Below are positions 17,802-24,386 of a stretch of DNA of 35,856 bases, piece by piece (positions within the stretch are counted from its first letter, which is position 1; every line of letters begins with the position of its first letter). The position numbers and the translations under genes were made by a program. A model generated the notes under the pieces. The model searched no databases. It had not been told where the DNA came from and saw nothing but the letters and a program-made list of their open reading frames with translations. This DNA is from Desulfonauticus sp. 38_4375 (GTDB lineage: Bacteria; Desulfobacterota; Desulfovibrionia; Desulfovibrionales; Desulfonatronovibrionaceae), in assembly GCA_001507915.1 (NCBI GenBank), contig LGER01000016.1, positions 1-35,856 on the forward strand. Reading direction: 5' to 3'.

Positions 17802-18872
17802 ATGGAATTGGAAATTTGTTTATTGCCAGGAGATGGCATTGGCCCTGAAGTGGTAAGAGAAGGGGTAAAGGTTTTAAAGGCTGTGGCCCAAAAATTTGGG
17901 CATACTCTTAAGCTAGAAGAAGCTTTTATTGGGGGCGCAGCAATAGACAAGTATGGTGAACCCTTGCCAGCAGAAACCCTTAAAAAGTGTAAGGAATGTA
18001 AAGCGATTTTACTGGGTGCTGTAGGTGGTCCTAAATGGGATAATAATCCTCCAGAACTCAGGCCAGAAAAAGGACTTTTGGCTATTCGCAAGGAGCTTGG
18101 CCTTTTTGCCAACCTCAGGCCAGTAAAACTCATTCCCCAGCTTCAGGAATCCAGTGTGCTTAGAAAGGATATTGTAGAAAAGGGAATTGACCTTTTGGTG
18201 GTAAGGGAGCTTACTGGAGGTATTTATTTTGGCACGCCCAAAGGGATTTTTGAAGAACAGGGCCAGTTAGTAGGCATAAATACCATGCGTTATACAGAAG
18301 CAGAAGTGGAAAGGATAGTTAGGCTTGCCTTTGAACTGGCTTTAAAAAGGAAGAAAAAATTAACTTCTGTGGATAAGGCCAATGTCTTAGAAGTGTCCAG
18401 GCTCTGGAGACAGGTAGTGGAAAAAGTCAAAGTTGACTATCCAGAAGTGGAAGTGGAGCACTTATATGTGGATAATGCAGCCATGCAACTGGTAAGCAGG
18501 CCTTATAGTTTTGATGTTCTGGTTACAGGGAATCTTTTTGGGGATATTTTATCTGATGAAGCTGGCGTAATTACTGGTTCTTTAGGAACTTTGCCCTCTG
18601 CTTCCTTGGGCAAGGAATTTGGCTTATATGAACCCATTCATGGCTCTGCTCCAGATATTGCCGGGCAGGATATGGCTAATCCCATTGCCACCATTATGTC
18701 TGTGGCCATGCTTCTGGAATATTCCTTTAACCTTTCAGAAGAGGCCGGCGCTATTTACAGAGCTGTTGAACAAACCCTTGGTTTTGGTTATAGAACCAAA
18801 GACATTTTAAGACCAGGTCTTAAAAAAGTAAGTTGCTCTCAAATGGGCGATTTTATTGCCATGCAAGTTTAG
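17802..18872 (+). CDS. leuB: 3-Isopropylmalate dehydrogenase
   Basis: LeuB oxidises and decarboxylates 3-isopropylmalate with NAD to give the keto precursor of leucine. The 356-residue protein begins with 'CLLPGDGIGPEVVREGV' and carries the substrate loop 'RPEKGLLAIRKELGLFANLRP'. It also has 'VVRELTGGIYFG', the metal site 'NLFGDILSDEAGVITGSLG' and the NAD-binding 'EPIHGSAPDIAGQDMANP'. Length and motifs match LeuB rather than isocitrate dehydrogenase. It closes the leuACDB operon, and its stop codon is part of a perfect hairpin (18869-18893). Confidence 0.96.
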   Translation: MELEICLLPGDGIGPEVVREGVKVLKAVAQKFGHTLKLEEAFIGGAAIDKYGEPLPAETLKKCKECKAILLGAVGGPKWDNNPPELRPEKGLLAIRKELGLFANLRPVKLIPQLQESSVLRKDIVEKGIDLLVVRELTGGIYFGTPKGIFEEQGQLVGINTMRYTEAEVERIVRLAFELALKRKKKLTSVDKANVLEVSRLWRQVVEKVKVDYPEVEVEHLYVDNAAMQLVSRPYSFDVLVTGNLFGDILSDEAGVITGSLGTLPSASLGKEFGLYEPIHGSAPDIAGQDMANPIATIMSVAMLLEYSFNLSEEAGAIYRAVEQTLGFGYRTKDILRPGLKKVSCSQMGDFIAMQV

Positions 18873-18893
18873 CAGGGGATAGCCCCCTGCTAA
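18869..18893 (+). terminator. Hairpin over the leuB stop codon
   Basis: A perfect 10-bp stem: TTAGCAGGGG (18869-18878), loop ATAGC, then CCCCTGCTAA (18884-18893). It contains the leuB TAG stop. The following bases (CTAAAAGGG) have no T-run, so it lacks the second half of an intrinsic terminator. It may still end or stabilise the leuACDB message. The next gene starts only 17 bases later. Confidence 0.5.
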
Positions 18894-18909
18894 CTAAAAG
18901 GGAAAAGAT

Positions 18910-19803
18910 ATGTTTTTAGAAGATGCGTGCACTAAAATTTTAGATAATCTCTGGGAAGGAGCCTATCTTTTAGATGAGGACAGGACCATTGTTTACTGGA
19001 ACAGGGGAGCAGAAATTATTACAGGCTATACACAAAAAGAAGTTGTGGGTAGGCACTGTCGGGATAATATTCTGGTGCATATTGGAGAAGATGGGAGAGA
19101 GCTTTGTAAAGAAATATGTCCAGCTTTAATATCTTTACGAAAAGGCGTAACTAAACAGAACAAGGCTTATTTACAACATAAAAAGGGTTATAGAGTAGGA
19201 GTAAAAATAAAAACTTTTCCTGTTTATATTCAGGATAAAAAATATGTTTTAGAATTATTTCAAGAAAGTTATGATGATTATTTTGTACTCAATCACTTTG
19301 AAAAGCTAGCTCAAAGTAGCCTGTTAGACCCGTTAACTGGCCTTCCCAATCGTCGTTATTTATTAACCAAGCTAGAAGAAAATATTAATTTGTTTAAACG
19401 CTATAATTTTTCTTTTGGTGTAATATTTCTAGACATAGATAATTTTAAATTGATAAATGACACCTATGGTCATGGAGCAGGCGATGAAGTGTTAAAAGTG
19501 CTGGGAAAAACCTTGCAAAATCTGGCCAGGAAAGGAGATGTCTTTGGCCGCTTTGGTGGGGAAGAGTTTTTAGGCCTGGTCATAGTGAAAGGCCTTAAGG
19601 AATTGCAGTTAGTAGCCAATAGGTTAAGGGTAATCGTGGAGCATAGCAAGGCTTTTTATCAGGATAAAGTTCTTCGCTTTACAATTTCAGTAGGAGCCAC
19701 TCTGGTTTCTCCAGAAGATACTTCAGAAAGCATTGTGGAGAGAGCAGATAGGCTTATGTACCTGGCCAAAAAAGAAGGTAAAAATAGAGTGGTAGTAGGT
19801 TGA
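18910..19803 (+). CDS. PAS-GGDEF diguanylate cyclase
   Basis: A soluble 297-residue protein that probably makes cyclic di-GMP. A PAS domain fills about residues 8-120 ('ILDNLWEGAYLLDEDRTIVYWN', then 'GAEIITGYTQKEVVG'). It carries three cysteines (C50, C66, C70) in the HC...LC-x3-CP arrangement seen in many PAS domains of this group. The GGDEF domain follows from about 135, with 'DPLTGLPNRRYL', 'FLDIDNFKLINDTYGH' and the active site GGEEF at 216-220. An inhibitory-site motif RxxD (RKGD, 207-210) stands at the correct distance before it, so product inhibition is expected. It starts 37 bases after leuB with GGGAAAAG before the ATG, and may be read through from the leu operon. Confidence 0.92.
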   Translation: MFLEDACTKILDNLWEGAYLLDEDRTIVYWNRGAEIITGYTQKEVVGRHCRDNILVHIGEDGRELCKEICPALISLRKGVTKQNKAYLQHKKGYRVGVKIKTFPVYIQDKKYVLELFQESYDDYFVLNHFEKLAQSSLLDPLTGLPNRRYLLTKLEENINLFKRYNFSFGVIFLDIDNFKLINDTYGHGAGDEVLKVLGKTLQNLARKGDVFGRFGGEEFLGLVIVKGLKELQLVANRLRVIVEHSKAFYQDKVLRFTISVGATLVSPEDTSESIVERADRLMYLAKKEGKNRVVVG

Positions 19804-19805
19804 TT

Positions 19806-19931
19806 TTAAGATTTTCCACACTTGCAGCCTGCACAACCACATCCCTTTTGGCCCTTAAAAATTTGCCAGAATCTTTTACCCAAAAAAAACACACTCAAGC
19901 CAATAATCACTGCTAAAATAATATTTTCCAT
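19806..19931 (-). CDS. FeoB-associated-type Cys-rich membrane protein
   Basis: A 41-residue protein. It has one N-terminal membrane helix (MENIILAVIIGLSVFFLG), then a basic segment (KRFWQIFKGQKG) and a cysteine cluster C-G-C-A-G-C-K-C near the end. This is the layout of the FeoB-associated Cys-rich family, small membrane proteins usually found beside the ferrous iron transporter FeoB. GAGGTGA lies 5 bases before the ATG, which supports translation. The stop is only 2 bases from the end of the convergent diguanylate cyclase gene. No feoA or feoB gene is in the window, so here it stands apart from its usual partner, downstream of the nickel transport operon. A metal-related role is inferred. 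Confidence 0.72.
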   Translation of the reverse strand: MENIILAVIIGLSVFFLGKRFWQIFKGQKGCGCAGCKCGKS

Positions 19932-19965
19932 CAAGCTCACCTCTTTTTTGTAAAATTAGCTTAAA

Positions 19966-20006
19966 CTAACTTTTAGTTAAGTTTTTAAATACAGGAAGTC
20001 AAGGGT
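19966..20006 (-). promoter_or_regulatory. Possible promoter and operator of the Cys-rich gene
   Basis: Read on the minus strand, TTGACT (RC of 19999-20004) precedes an A/T-rich spacer and an inverted repeat (TTAACT-AAA-AGTTAG, + strand 19966-19980) about 35 bases before the small gene. No good -10 is visible: the best is TTAACT or TAACTA, which overlaps the repeat. The repeat could be a repressor site. Weak call. Confidence 0.25.
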
Positions 20007-20075
20007 TTGGTTCTTAAACTTTATTTTGCTGAAGAAGCAGAAGGGAGTATTCAGGTTTTCTTCTATTTTAGCTAA

Positions 20076-20630
20076 TTAATTTTTTAATACTTCCAACTCC
20101 ATAAGTTTCCAGGTAGAGTTGGCTATCTTGGAGTGACGAGAGAATTTCCAGAGTTCTTCTTGGGTTTTGGGGTGAGGGTCTGTGTTTTCTTGTAAGAGTA
20201 CCTGAAAAAGGACAGTGGCTACTTCCTTTTCCCCTATGTTTCTTATTTCTTTTACAGAAGCTTCTAGTTTTAAAATTTTGGGTGGAGAACTTGGTGGGTA
20301 TTTGGATAATTGGGCATAAAGCTGATTAAAAAGTTCTGGGGTAAGCAGGTCTTGTAATAAATTCCAATCCTGTCTGCTTAGGCTTTCGCTTATCTTCAGG
20401 TAAGCCAGTTTAGCTCCTTTTAAAAATTCCTCTTCCCTGCTAAGGGCGGAAGTAGGAGTAGTGGCAGGTGTGCTGCGCAGTCTTGCCCAGAGTTCTTCTA
20501 CCTCTTGAGTACTTAGCGGAGAGGAGTCATTTTTTTCAGGGGATTTTATGAGTTTAATAAAAAAGTAGATGGCCAAGCCTATTAAAAAAATATCTAAAAT
20601 ATTTAAAAAAGAAGGACCACCTGGGTACAT
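20076..20630 (-). CDS. Tim44-like domain membrane protein
   Basis: A 184-residue protein. An N-terminal membrane helix (about residues 9-26, FLNILDIFLIGLAIYFFIKLI) is followed by a Ser/Pro/Thr-rich linker (about 34-63). A C-terminal Tim44-like domain (about 66-184) follows, with 'FLKGAKLAYLKISESLSRQDW', 'LLTPELFNQL', 'VKEIRNIGEKEVATVLFQVLL' and a final 'WKLMELEVL'. The family fold is the one of mitochondrial Tim44 and MRPL45. Bacterial members are membrane-bound and their function is unknown. An AAAGGAG site precedes the ATG. It follows nikO by 18 bases, so it is probably transcribed with the nickel genes, though a functional link is not established. Confidence 0.75.
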   Translation of the reverse strand: MYPGGPSFLNILDIFLIGLAIYFFIKLIKSPEKNDSSPLSTQEVEELWARLRSTPATTPTSALSREEEFLKGAKLAYLKISESLSRQDWNLLQDLLTPELFNQLYAQLSKYPPSSPPKILKLEASVKEIRNIGEKEVATVLFQVLLQENTDPHPKTQEELWKFSRHSKIANSTWKLMELEVLKN

Positions 20631-20648
20631 TTTTACTCCTTTTAGGGG

Positions 20649-21368
20649 TTATTTGTGGGTATGATAGACATAGCCCAAGGGATGAGCATGCTCGTGTTTG
20701 TGTAATACCACAGAAGGATCATAAATGATTTTTTTATCTTTTAAAATAAGTTGCTTGTCTGTAGTCCTGGCCAAAAAGTCATAATCATGGGAAATAATTA
20801 AATAGGCTAACTCCAGATTGTTTAAGATTTCAATGAGCTTGTCTCTGGAATTTTCATCCAGGCCTACAGTGGGTTCATCTAAGATGAGCATCTGGGGTTC
20901 CATGGAAAGCACTGTGGCAATAGAGACGATTTTTTTTTCTCCACCAGAAAGATTAAAGGTGTTTCTGGAAGCTAACCTTTCTATATTGAGTTGTTTTAAT
21001 GTCTTTTTTGCCTTTTCCAGGGCCTGTTCTGGTTTGAGTCCCTGGTTTAGAGGACCAAAGGCTACGTCTTCCAGGACTGTGGGAAATATGAGTTGGTCAT
21101 CTGCATTTTGAAACACAAAACCAATTTTGCTTCTTATTTTTTGAAAATCCTTTTCTTCTTTGCATACCTGCCCCAAAATTTCTATTTCTCCCTGCCAGGG
21201 CTGGATAAGGCCTGTGATTAAAAAGGCCAAAGTGGTCTTACCTGCTCCATTGGGGCCAATAAGGCCAATTTTTTCCTGAGGAAAAAGTTGCAGGTTTATC
21301 TCTTGTAAAAGAGGCTTTTCCCTTTTGTAGCCAAAGGAGATATTTTTTAGACTGACTAATGGTTTCAT
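20649..21368 (-). CDS. nikO: Nickel/cobalt ECF-type transporter ATPase
   Basis: The ATP-hydrolysing subunit of the importer encoded by this operon, 239 residues. It has Walker A GPNGAGKT at 38-45, the Q-loop 'FVFQNADDQLIFPTV', the signature LSGGEKK, Walker B 'MLILDEPTVGLDE' and the switch histidine in 'ISHDYDF'. The Q-loop sequence is that of CbiO/NikO and EcfA ATPases. The C-terminus is unusually rich in histidine (HKHEHAHPL and YHTHK), a possible nickel-binding tail. It starts directly after the nikQ stop. Cobalt rather than nickel is possible because the two families look alike; the nikK and nikL neighbours favour nickel. Confidence 0.88.
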   Translation of the reverse strand: MKPLVSLKNISFGYKREKPLLQEINLQLFPQEKIGLIGPNGAGKTTLAFLITGLIQPWQGEIEILGQVCKEEKDFQKIRSKIGFVFQNADDQLIFPTVLEDVAFGPLNQGLKPEQALEKAKKTLKQLNIERLASRNTFNLSGGEKKIVSIATVLSMEPQMLILDEPTVGLDENSRDKLIEILNNLELAYLIISHDYDFLARTTDKQLILKDKKIIYDPSVVLHKHEHAHPLGYVYHTHK

Positions 21369-22100
21369 CTAGGTTAGCTGCAGATATAAAAGTAAAAGAA
21401 AATTTAACCCTGAAAAAAGGGAAAAGTAAAGGTCTTTTTGCGTGAATTTAGGGGAATAAAGAGAGGGAAACTTTCCCTGGAACCCTCTTAGCACTAATGC
21501 CTTATGGACCCTATCTCCTCGTTCGTAGGCCTTAAGCAAGATAAGCCCTAAGAGATAGGCATAGGTTTTATAGGTAAAGAGATTGGTTTTGGGTTTAAAG
21601 CCTCTTATTTTTAGACTGCGTAAGAGTTTGTCCTTTTCCTCTTTGAGTAAAAAAAGATAGCGATAGGCCAGGAGAAAAAGATAGACCAGTTTTTCGGATA
21701 TTTTTAGAGATTGTAATCCAGAGGCTAGTTGGGAAGGGGACAAACTTAAAAGTAAGCAGATAAAAATGAGCATCAACAGGTTGGCTTTTAAGGTAATTAG
21801 CAGGCAGAACTTTACCCCAGCAAGGGTATAGGCGTATTTCCCCAAGGAAAATAAAGCTTTGCCCTGAAGACTAAAGGGGATAATTAACCAAAAAAATAGG
21901 AGAAAAAAATTAACAGGCTTTAATTTTTTTAAAATTTCTTTGCAGGAAAAGGGAGTAAGTACAATATAAAAGAGAACAATAAACAAGCTGGCCAAAAGGG
22001 GTAGAAAGCTTTTTTGAGCAGCTAGAAAAAAGGCATACACCAGACTCCAGAGGATGACAGTCCTGGGGTCAAGTTGAGCGATGGCCAGGTTATTTTTCAT
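21369..22100 (-). CDS. nikQ: Nickel/cobalt ECF transporter transmembrane subunit
   Basis: A 243-residue membrane protein of the CbiQ/NikQ family (the T component, which couples the ATPase to the substrate-binding NikM). Hydrophobic helices are seen around residues 13-50, 67-80, 90-120 and 140-150, and at the C-terminus. The cytoplasmic coupling region with 'ALVLRGFQGKF' holds the A-R-G type motif expected of T components. A second such segment 'LLRSLKIRGFKPK' is also present. It overlaps nikL by 11 bases and abuts nikO. It is shorter than some CbiQ proteins but complete. Confidence 0.85.
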   Translation of the reverse strand: MKNNLAIAQLDPRTVILWSLVYAFFLAAQKSFLPLLASLFIVLFYIVLTPFSCKEILKKLKPVNFFLLFFWLIIPFSLQGKALFSLGKYAYTLAGVKFCLLITLKANLLMLIFICLLLSLSPSQLASGLQSLKISEKLVYLFLLAYRYLFLLKEEKDKLLRSLKIRGFKPKTNLFTYKTYAYLLGLILLKAYERGDRVHKALVLRGFQGKFPSLYSPKFTQKDLYFSLFSGLNFLLLLYLQLT

Positions 22101-22707
22101 TTTTTTTAGCTAAAAAATAAAAACTTATCCCCATTAAACCTAAAATATAGCCAAGTCCAGCCAGAATGTCTGGAAGGGAAATTTTTCTTTCCTGGAGCAA
22201 AGTGAGTTTTTCCAATACAGGATGTAGTTTTTTATCCATTATTTTGGAAATCAGCATTTCTAGTTCTTGTTTATCCACACTGGTAGCAGAAGCAGGGGTG
22301 GAGGTATTGCTTTCCCAGGGTAGAGAGGTGTTAGAGCCAGTGTTTTCTTTACTTGAAATCTCTGAACTCTCTGCGTTTAGGTCAGAATAAGGGATAGTCC
22401 AGGTATTTCTATGTCCCATTCCAGCTAAAACTTCTGCTTCTAAGTCTTTTTTCCTGGCTAGAATATCCTGGGTAATTTCAAAGGACGCTTTTCCTTCTAG
22501 GTCTGTTTTTTTACTGGCTAAAGTTTTTTGTGTCTCAGCTTCTTTTAGATTAATGGTGCCATGTTTTACTTTGTCTCCAGAAGGGTAGTTGGCCTCACAA
22601 GATATTTTTTTGCCTTCCACAAAGCAGAATATATTTACTCTATGAGCACTTGCCAGTGCAGTTAAACCAAGGATTAAAATAATGGTAAAAATAGCTTTCT
22701 TTAACAT
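22090..22707 (-). CDS. nikL: NikL-like periplasmic/membrane component
   Basis: A 205-residue protein with a signal peptide (MLKKAIFTIILILGLTALASA, predicted cut after ASA). A beta-rich periplasmic domain of about 75 residues starts AHRVNIFCFVEGKKI. After a Ser/Thr/Asn-rich linker (about 115-145) comes a short helical part and a C-terminal membrane helix (about 178-197). This plan, a His after the signal peptide and a small carboxypeptidase-regulatory-like fold, is that of NikL, an accessory part of some NikMQO importers. The start is well placed, 1 base after nikM. The role in metal capture or in stabilising NikM is inferred from the family. Confidence 0.7.
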   Translation of the reverse strand: MLKKAIFTIILILGLTALASAHRVNIFCFVEGKKISCEANYPSGDKVKHGTINLKEAETQKTLASKKTDLEGKASFEITQDILARKKDLEAEVLAGMGHRNTWTIPYSDLNAESSEISSKENTGSNTSLPWESNTSTPASATSVDKQELEMLISKIMDKKLHPVLEKLTLLQERKISLPDILAGLGYILGLMGISFYFLAKKNEK

Positions 22708-22708
22708 T

Positions 22709-23305
22709 TTAGCTTTTACTCCCCAAGTTGTTTAAAATAAGTTCTGGTTTGGTTTTAAAAATAAAAAGTAAGGTAAAATACCCTATAATGGTTTCAATAA
22801 TAGCTATAGGTAGATGGGCTATTAAGATAAGCTTTGCTACTTGCAAAAAAGCTTCTCCTGAAAAACTCAAGACTAAAGCTGCAATAACTCCACTTCCCAA
22901 AACAGCAAACCCGCTTAAAATCCCTCCCCAAAGGCTTGAGGGTTTTAATTTAAAAAGGACTCCAGCTAAAATAGCTGGCAGGGACATAAGTAAGGTATTT
23001 ATGCCCAGGACAGTAATCCCTCCAAATTGGAATAAAATTGCCTGTAAAAAAAGGCTGATAAAAAGTGTAGGAAGGGCTAAACTTCCCAAAAGTACTCCAA
23101 TAAGACCATTTAAAAGCAAGTGCACACTAGATGGCCCTAGAGGTACATGAATAAGAGAGGCTACAAAAAAGACAGCTGCCAAAAGGGCCATTTTGGGGAT
23201 ATCATTGGCAGAAAGTTTTTTAAGGGTCCAAAAAAGCCCTCCACCCGTGTATACCCAACCACTTAAAAGCACTGGAAAACTCAAAATGCCTTCTGAAATA
23301 TGCAT
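22709..23305 (-). CDS. nikM: Nickel/cobalt ECF transporter substrate-binding subunit
   Basis: The S component that selects the metal, 198 residues. It begins MHISEG: in CbiM/NikM the free amino terminus and His2 bind Ni or Co, so this start is essential and certain. Further family marks are 'LIHVPLGPSSVHLLLNGLIG' and 'LFQFGGITVLGINTLLM'. There are about six membrane helices. It is the core NikM type without the fused NikN part, which fits with a separate NikL. Preceded by AGGAAAG and a hairpin that separates it from nikK. Confidence 0.9.
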   Translation of the reverse strand: MHISEGILSFPVLLSGWVYTGGGLFWTLKKLSANDIPKMALLAAVFFVASLIHVPLGPSSVHLLLNGLIGVLLGSLALPTLFISLFLQAILFQFGGITVLGINTLLMSLPAILAGVLFKLKPSSLWGGILSGFAVLGSGVIAALVLSFSGEAFLQVAKLILIAHLPIAIIETIIGYFTLLFIFKTKPELILNNLGSKS

Positions 23306-23323
23306 ATTTCTTTCCTGAGTTTT

Positions 23324-23351
23324 TTAAGGAAGGGACATAGCCCTTCCTTAA
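23324..23351 (-). other. Intercistronic hairpin between nikK and nikM
   Basis: A perfect 11-bp stem: on the + strand TTAAGGAAGGG (23324-23334), loop ACATAG, CCCTTCCTTAA (23341-23351). In the transcript it stands 10 bases after the nikK stop and 18 bases before the nikM start. It is followed by an A-run, not a T-run, in the reading direction. It may attenuate transcription, or stabilise the nikK part of the message so more NikK than membrane subunits is made. Confidence 0.5.
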
Positions 23352-23361
23352 GGTTTAATTA

Positions 23362-24117
23362 TTATTTTCCAAAAGGGGCAAAATAGAGCCACAAAACAGC
23401 ACCCAATTCCACATCCTTTCCCTTTAACTTATAATCAGCTGTATTTAAAGCAGAAAATCCCCACCATCCAGGTGCTGGGGGAGTATAGGTGAAAATACCG
23501 TTTTTATCTGTTTTTACCACCTGGGTGATGTAGTATTCTCCAGGGGCTTTTACTTTTTGTTTCTGGTTAAAAAATTCTACTTCTACTTCACAGTTGGCTA
23601 CAGGTTTACCCTTTAAAAGTACCTGACCCTGAAAAGTATTGCCTGCATATAGACCAAAGGGACGGGTTAAAGGAATGATTTCCGTAGGTAAACCTATAGC
23701 TTCATCCCAGCCTTCTTCTGCTCCATAAGCAGCTACATAAGTTTTGGTGTAGTGAAGGATATAGATGTCTTCAGCTGGTTCAAAATAGGGAACTGGAGAG
23801 CTAAAAAATTGATATACTCCAGGCCTTTTTAGAGTATAGCTGCTGGTCCAGGCCTTATGACCTAAATAGGTGAAGGGTTTGAGGGTGGCAGTTAAATTTT
23901 CTTTTTGGCCTGCCACAACCACTCCAAATTCTTGAGGCTTTTCCATGTCCATGCCTTTCATTTCCATGGGATGAATAAAACCAATAAGTAAGTTTAAGTT
24001 CTTGTCCTTACTGCTTTCAGCTGTGTTTTCAGAAGGAATAACCAGACCAAAATGGGCAAAAGCAGAAAGAGGGATTAAGAGTACCACTAAAGTTAAAAAA
24101 AATTTTACTAAGCGCAT
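23362..24117 (-). CDS. nikK: NikK-like DUF4198 periplasmic protein
   Basis: A 251-residue exported protein with a clear signal peptide (MRLVKFFLTLVVLLIPLSAFA). The mature part starts HFGLVIPS, then contains 'IGFIHPMEMKGMDMEKP', a His/Met-rich segment suited to metal binding, and 'AYGAEEGWDEAIGLPTEIIPL'. A C-terminal Ig-like part follows, with 'VLLKGKPVANCEVEVEF' and 'TDKNGIFTYTPPAPGWWGF'. That is the layout of the DUF4198 family, to which NikK belongs. I chose the ATG at 24117 because AAGGAGG stands 9 bases before it and it opens the signal peptide. A frame start at 24186 lies in the promoter. It is first in the nikKMLQO operon and probably delivers or buffers nickel in the periplasm. Confidence 0.8.
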   Translation of the reverse strand: MRLVKFFLTLVVLLIPLSAFAHFGLVIPSENTAESSKDKNLNLLIGFIHPMEMKGMDMEKPQEFGVVVAGQKENLTATLKPFTYLGHKAWTSSYTLKRPGVYQFFSSPVPYFEPAEDIYILHYTKTYVAAYGAEEGWDEAIGLPTEIIPLTRPFGLYAGNTFQGQVLLKGKPVANCEVEVEFFNQKQKVKAPGEYYITQVVKTDKNGIFTYTPPAPGWWGFSALNTADYKLKGKDVELGAVLWLYFAPFGK

Positions 24118-24157
24118 AAAAGATAACCTCCTTTTTAATATTGTAGCAACAAGTGTT

Positions 24158-24186
24158 ATTAAACATAAAATAGTGAGAAGTGTCAA
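24158..24186 (-). promoter_or_regulatory. Promoter of the nik operon
   Basis: On the minus strand a perfect -35 TTGACA (RC of 24181-24186), a 17-base spacer and a good -10 TTTAAT (RC of 24158-24163) lie about 40 bases before the nikK ATG. This is the best sigma-70 type promoter in the window. AAGTGTT (24151) and AAGTGTC (24178) form a direct repeat around it, and TGTT-ATTA-AACA overlaps the -10; either may bind a regulator. The classical NikR palindrome was not found. Confidence 0.55.
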
Positions 24187-24254
24187 GGGTAAGGTGATTT
24201 AAATGGGGTTTTAACTATAACCTTTTTGAGAAAATTGCTAAAAATCCTTTTCCT

Positions 24255-24298
24255 GGTGTTAACTTTAGTTAGCACCCAAAAAGGGGTGTTTTGATTTT
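24255..24298 (+). promoter_or_regulatory. Two mutually exclusive hairpins before the YeiH-like gene
   Basis: Stem 1 pairs 24255-24263 with 24268-24276 (9 bp, one G-U, loop TTTA). Stem 2 pairs 24271-24277 with 24284-24290 (7 bp, one G-U) and is followed by TTGATTTTTTTT. The two share bases 24271-24276, so only one can form. If transcribed on the + strand this would be a terminator/antiterminator switch ahead of the gene at 24387. Alternatively the T-rich part is a -35 (TTGATT at 24291) with GATAGT at 24313, and the repeats are operators. Confidence 0.35.
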
Positions 24299-24386
24299 TT
24301 TTATTTATATCAGATAGTTAAGTGGTTAGCGAGGTTGGTATGTATATTGAAAGGGGTGGCTCACAAAATTAAAAAGGAGGTTTTTT

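Noticed and set aside
24118-24186. Long N-terminus of NikK
   Set aside because: It covers the promoter and ribosome site. The signal peptide begins at 24117.
24118-24386. Cobalamin riboswitch or NikR palindrome upstream of nikK
   Set aside because: No B12-box-like text and no GTGTTAC/GTAACAC pair were seen. Only direct repeats AAGTGTT and AAGTGTC are present.
24321-24386. Sigma-54 promoter before the YeiH gene as a target of the NtrC-type regulator
   Set aside because: TGGTTAGCGAGGTTGGT resembles one, but the spacing is one base too long and the -12 GC is GG. TGGCTCA at 24357 has no -12 partner.
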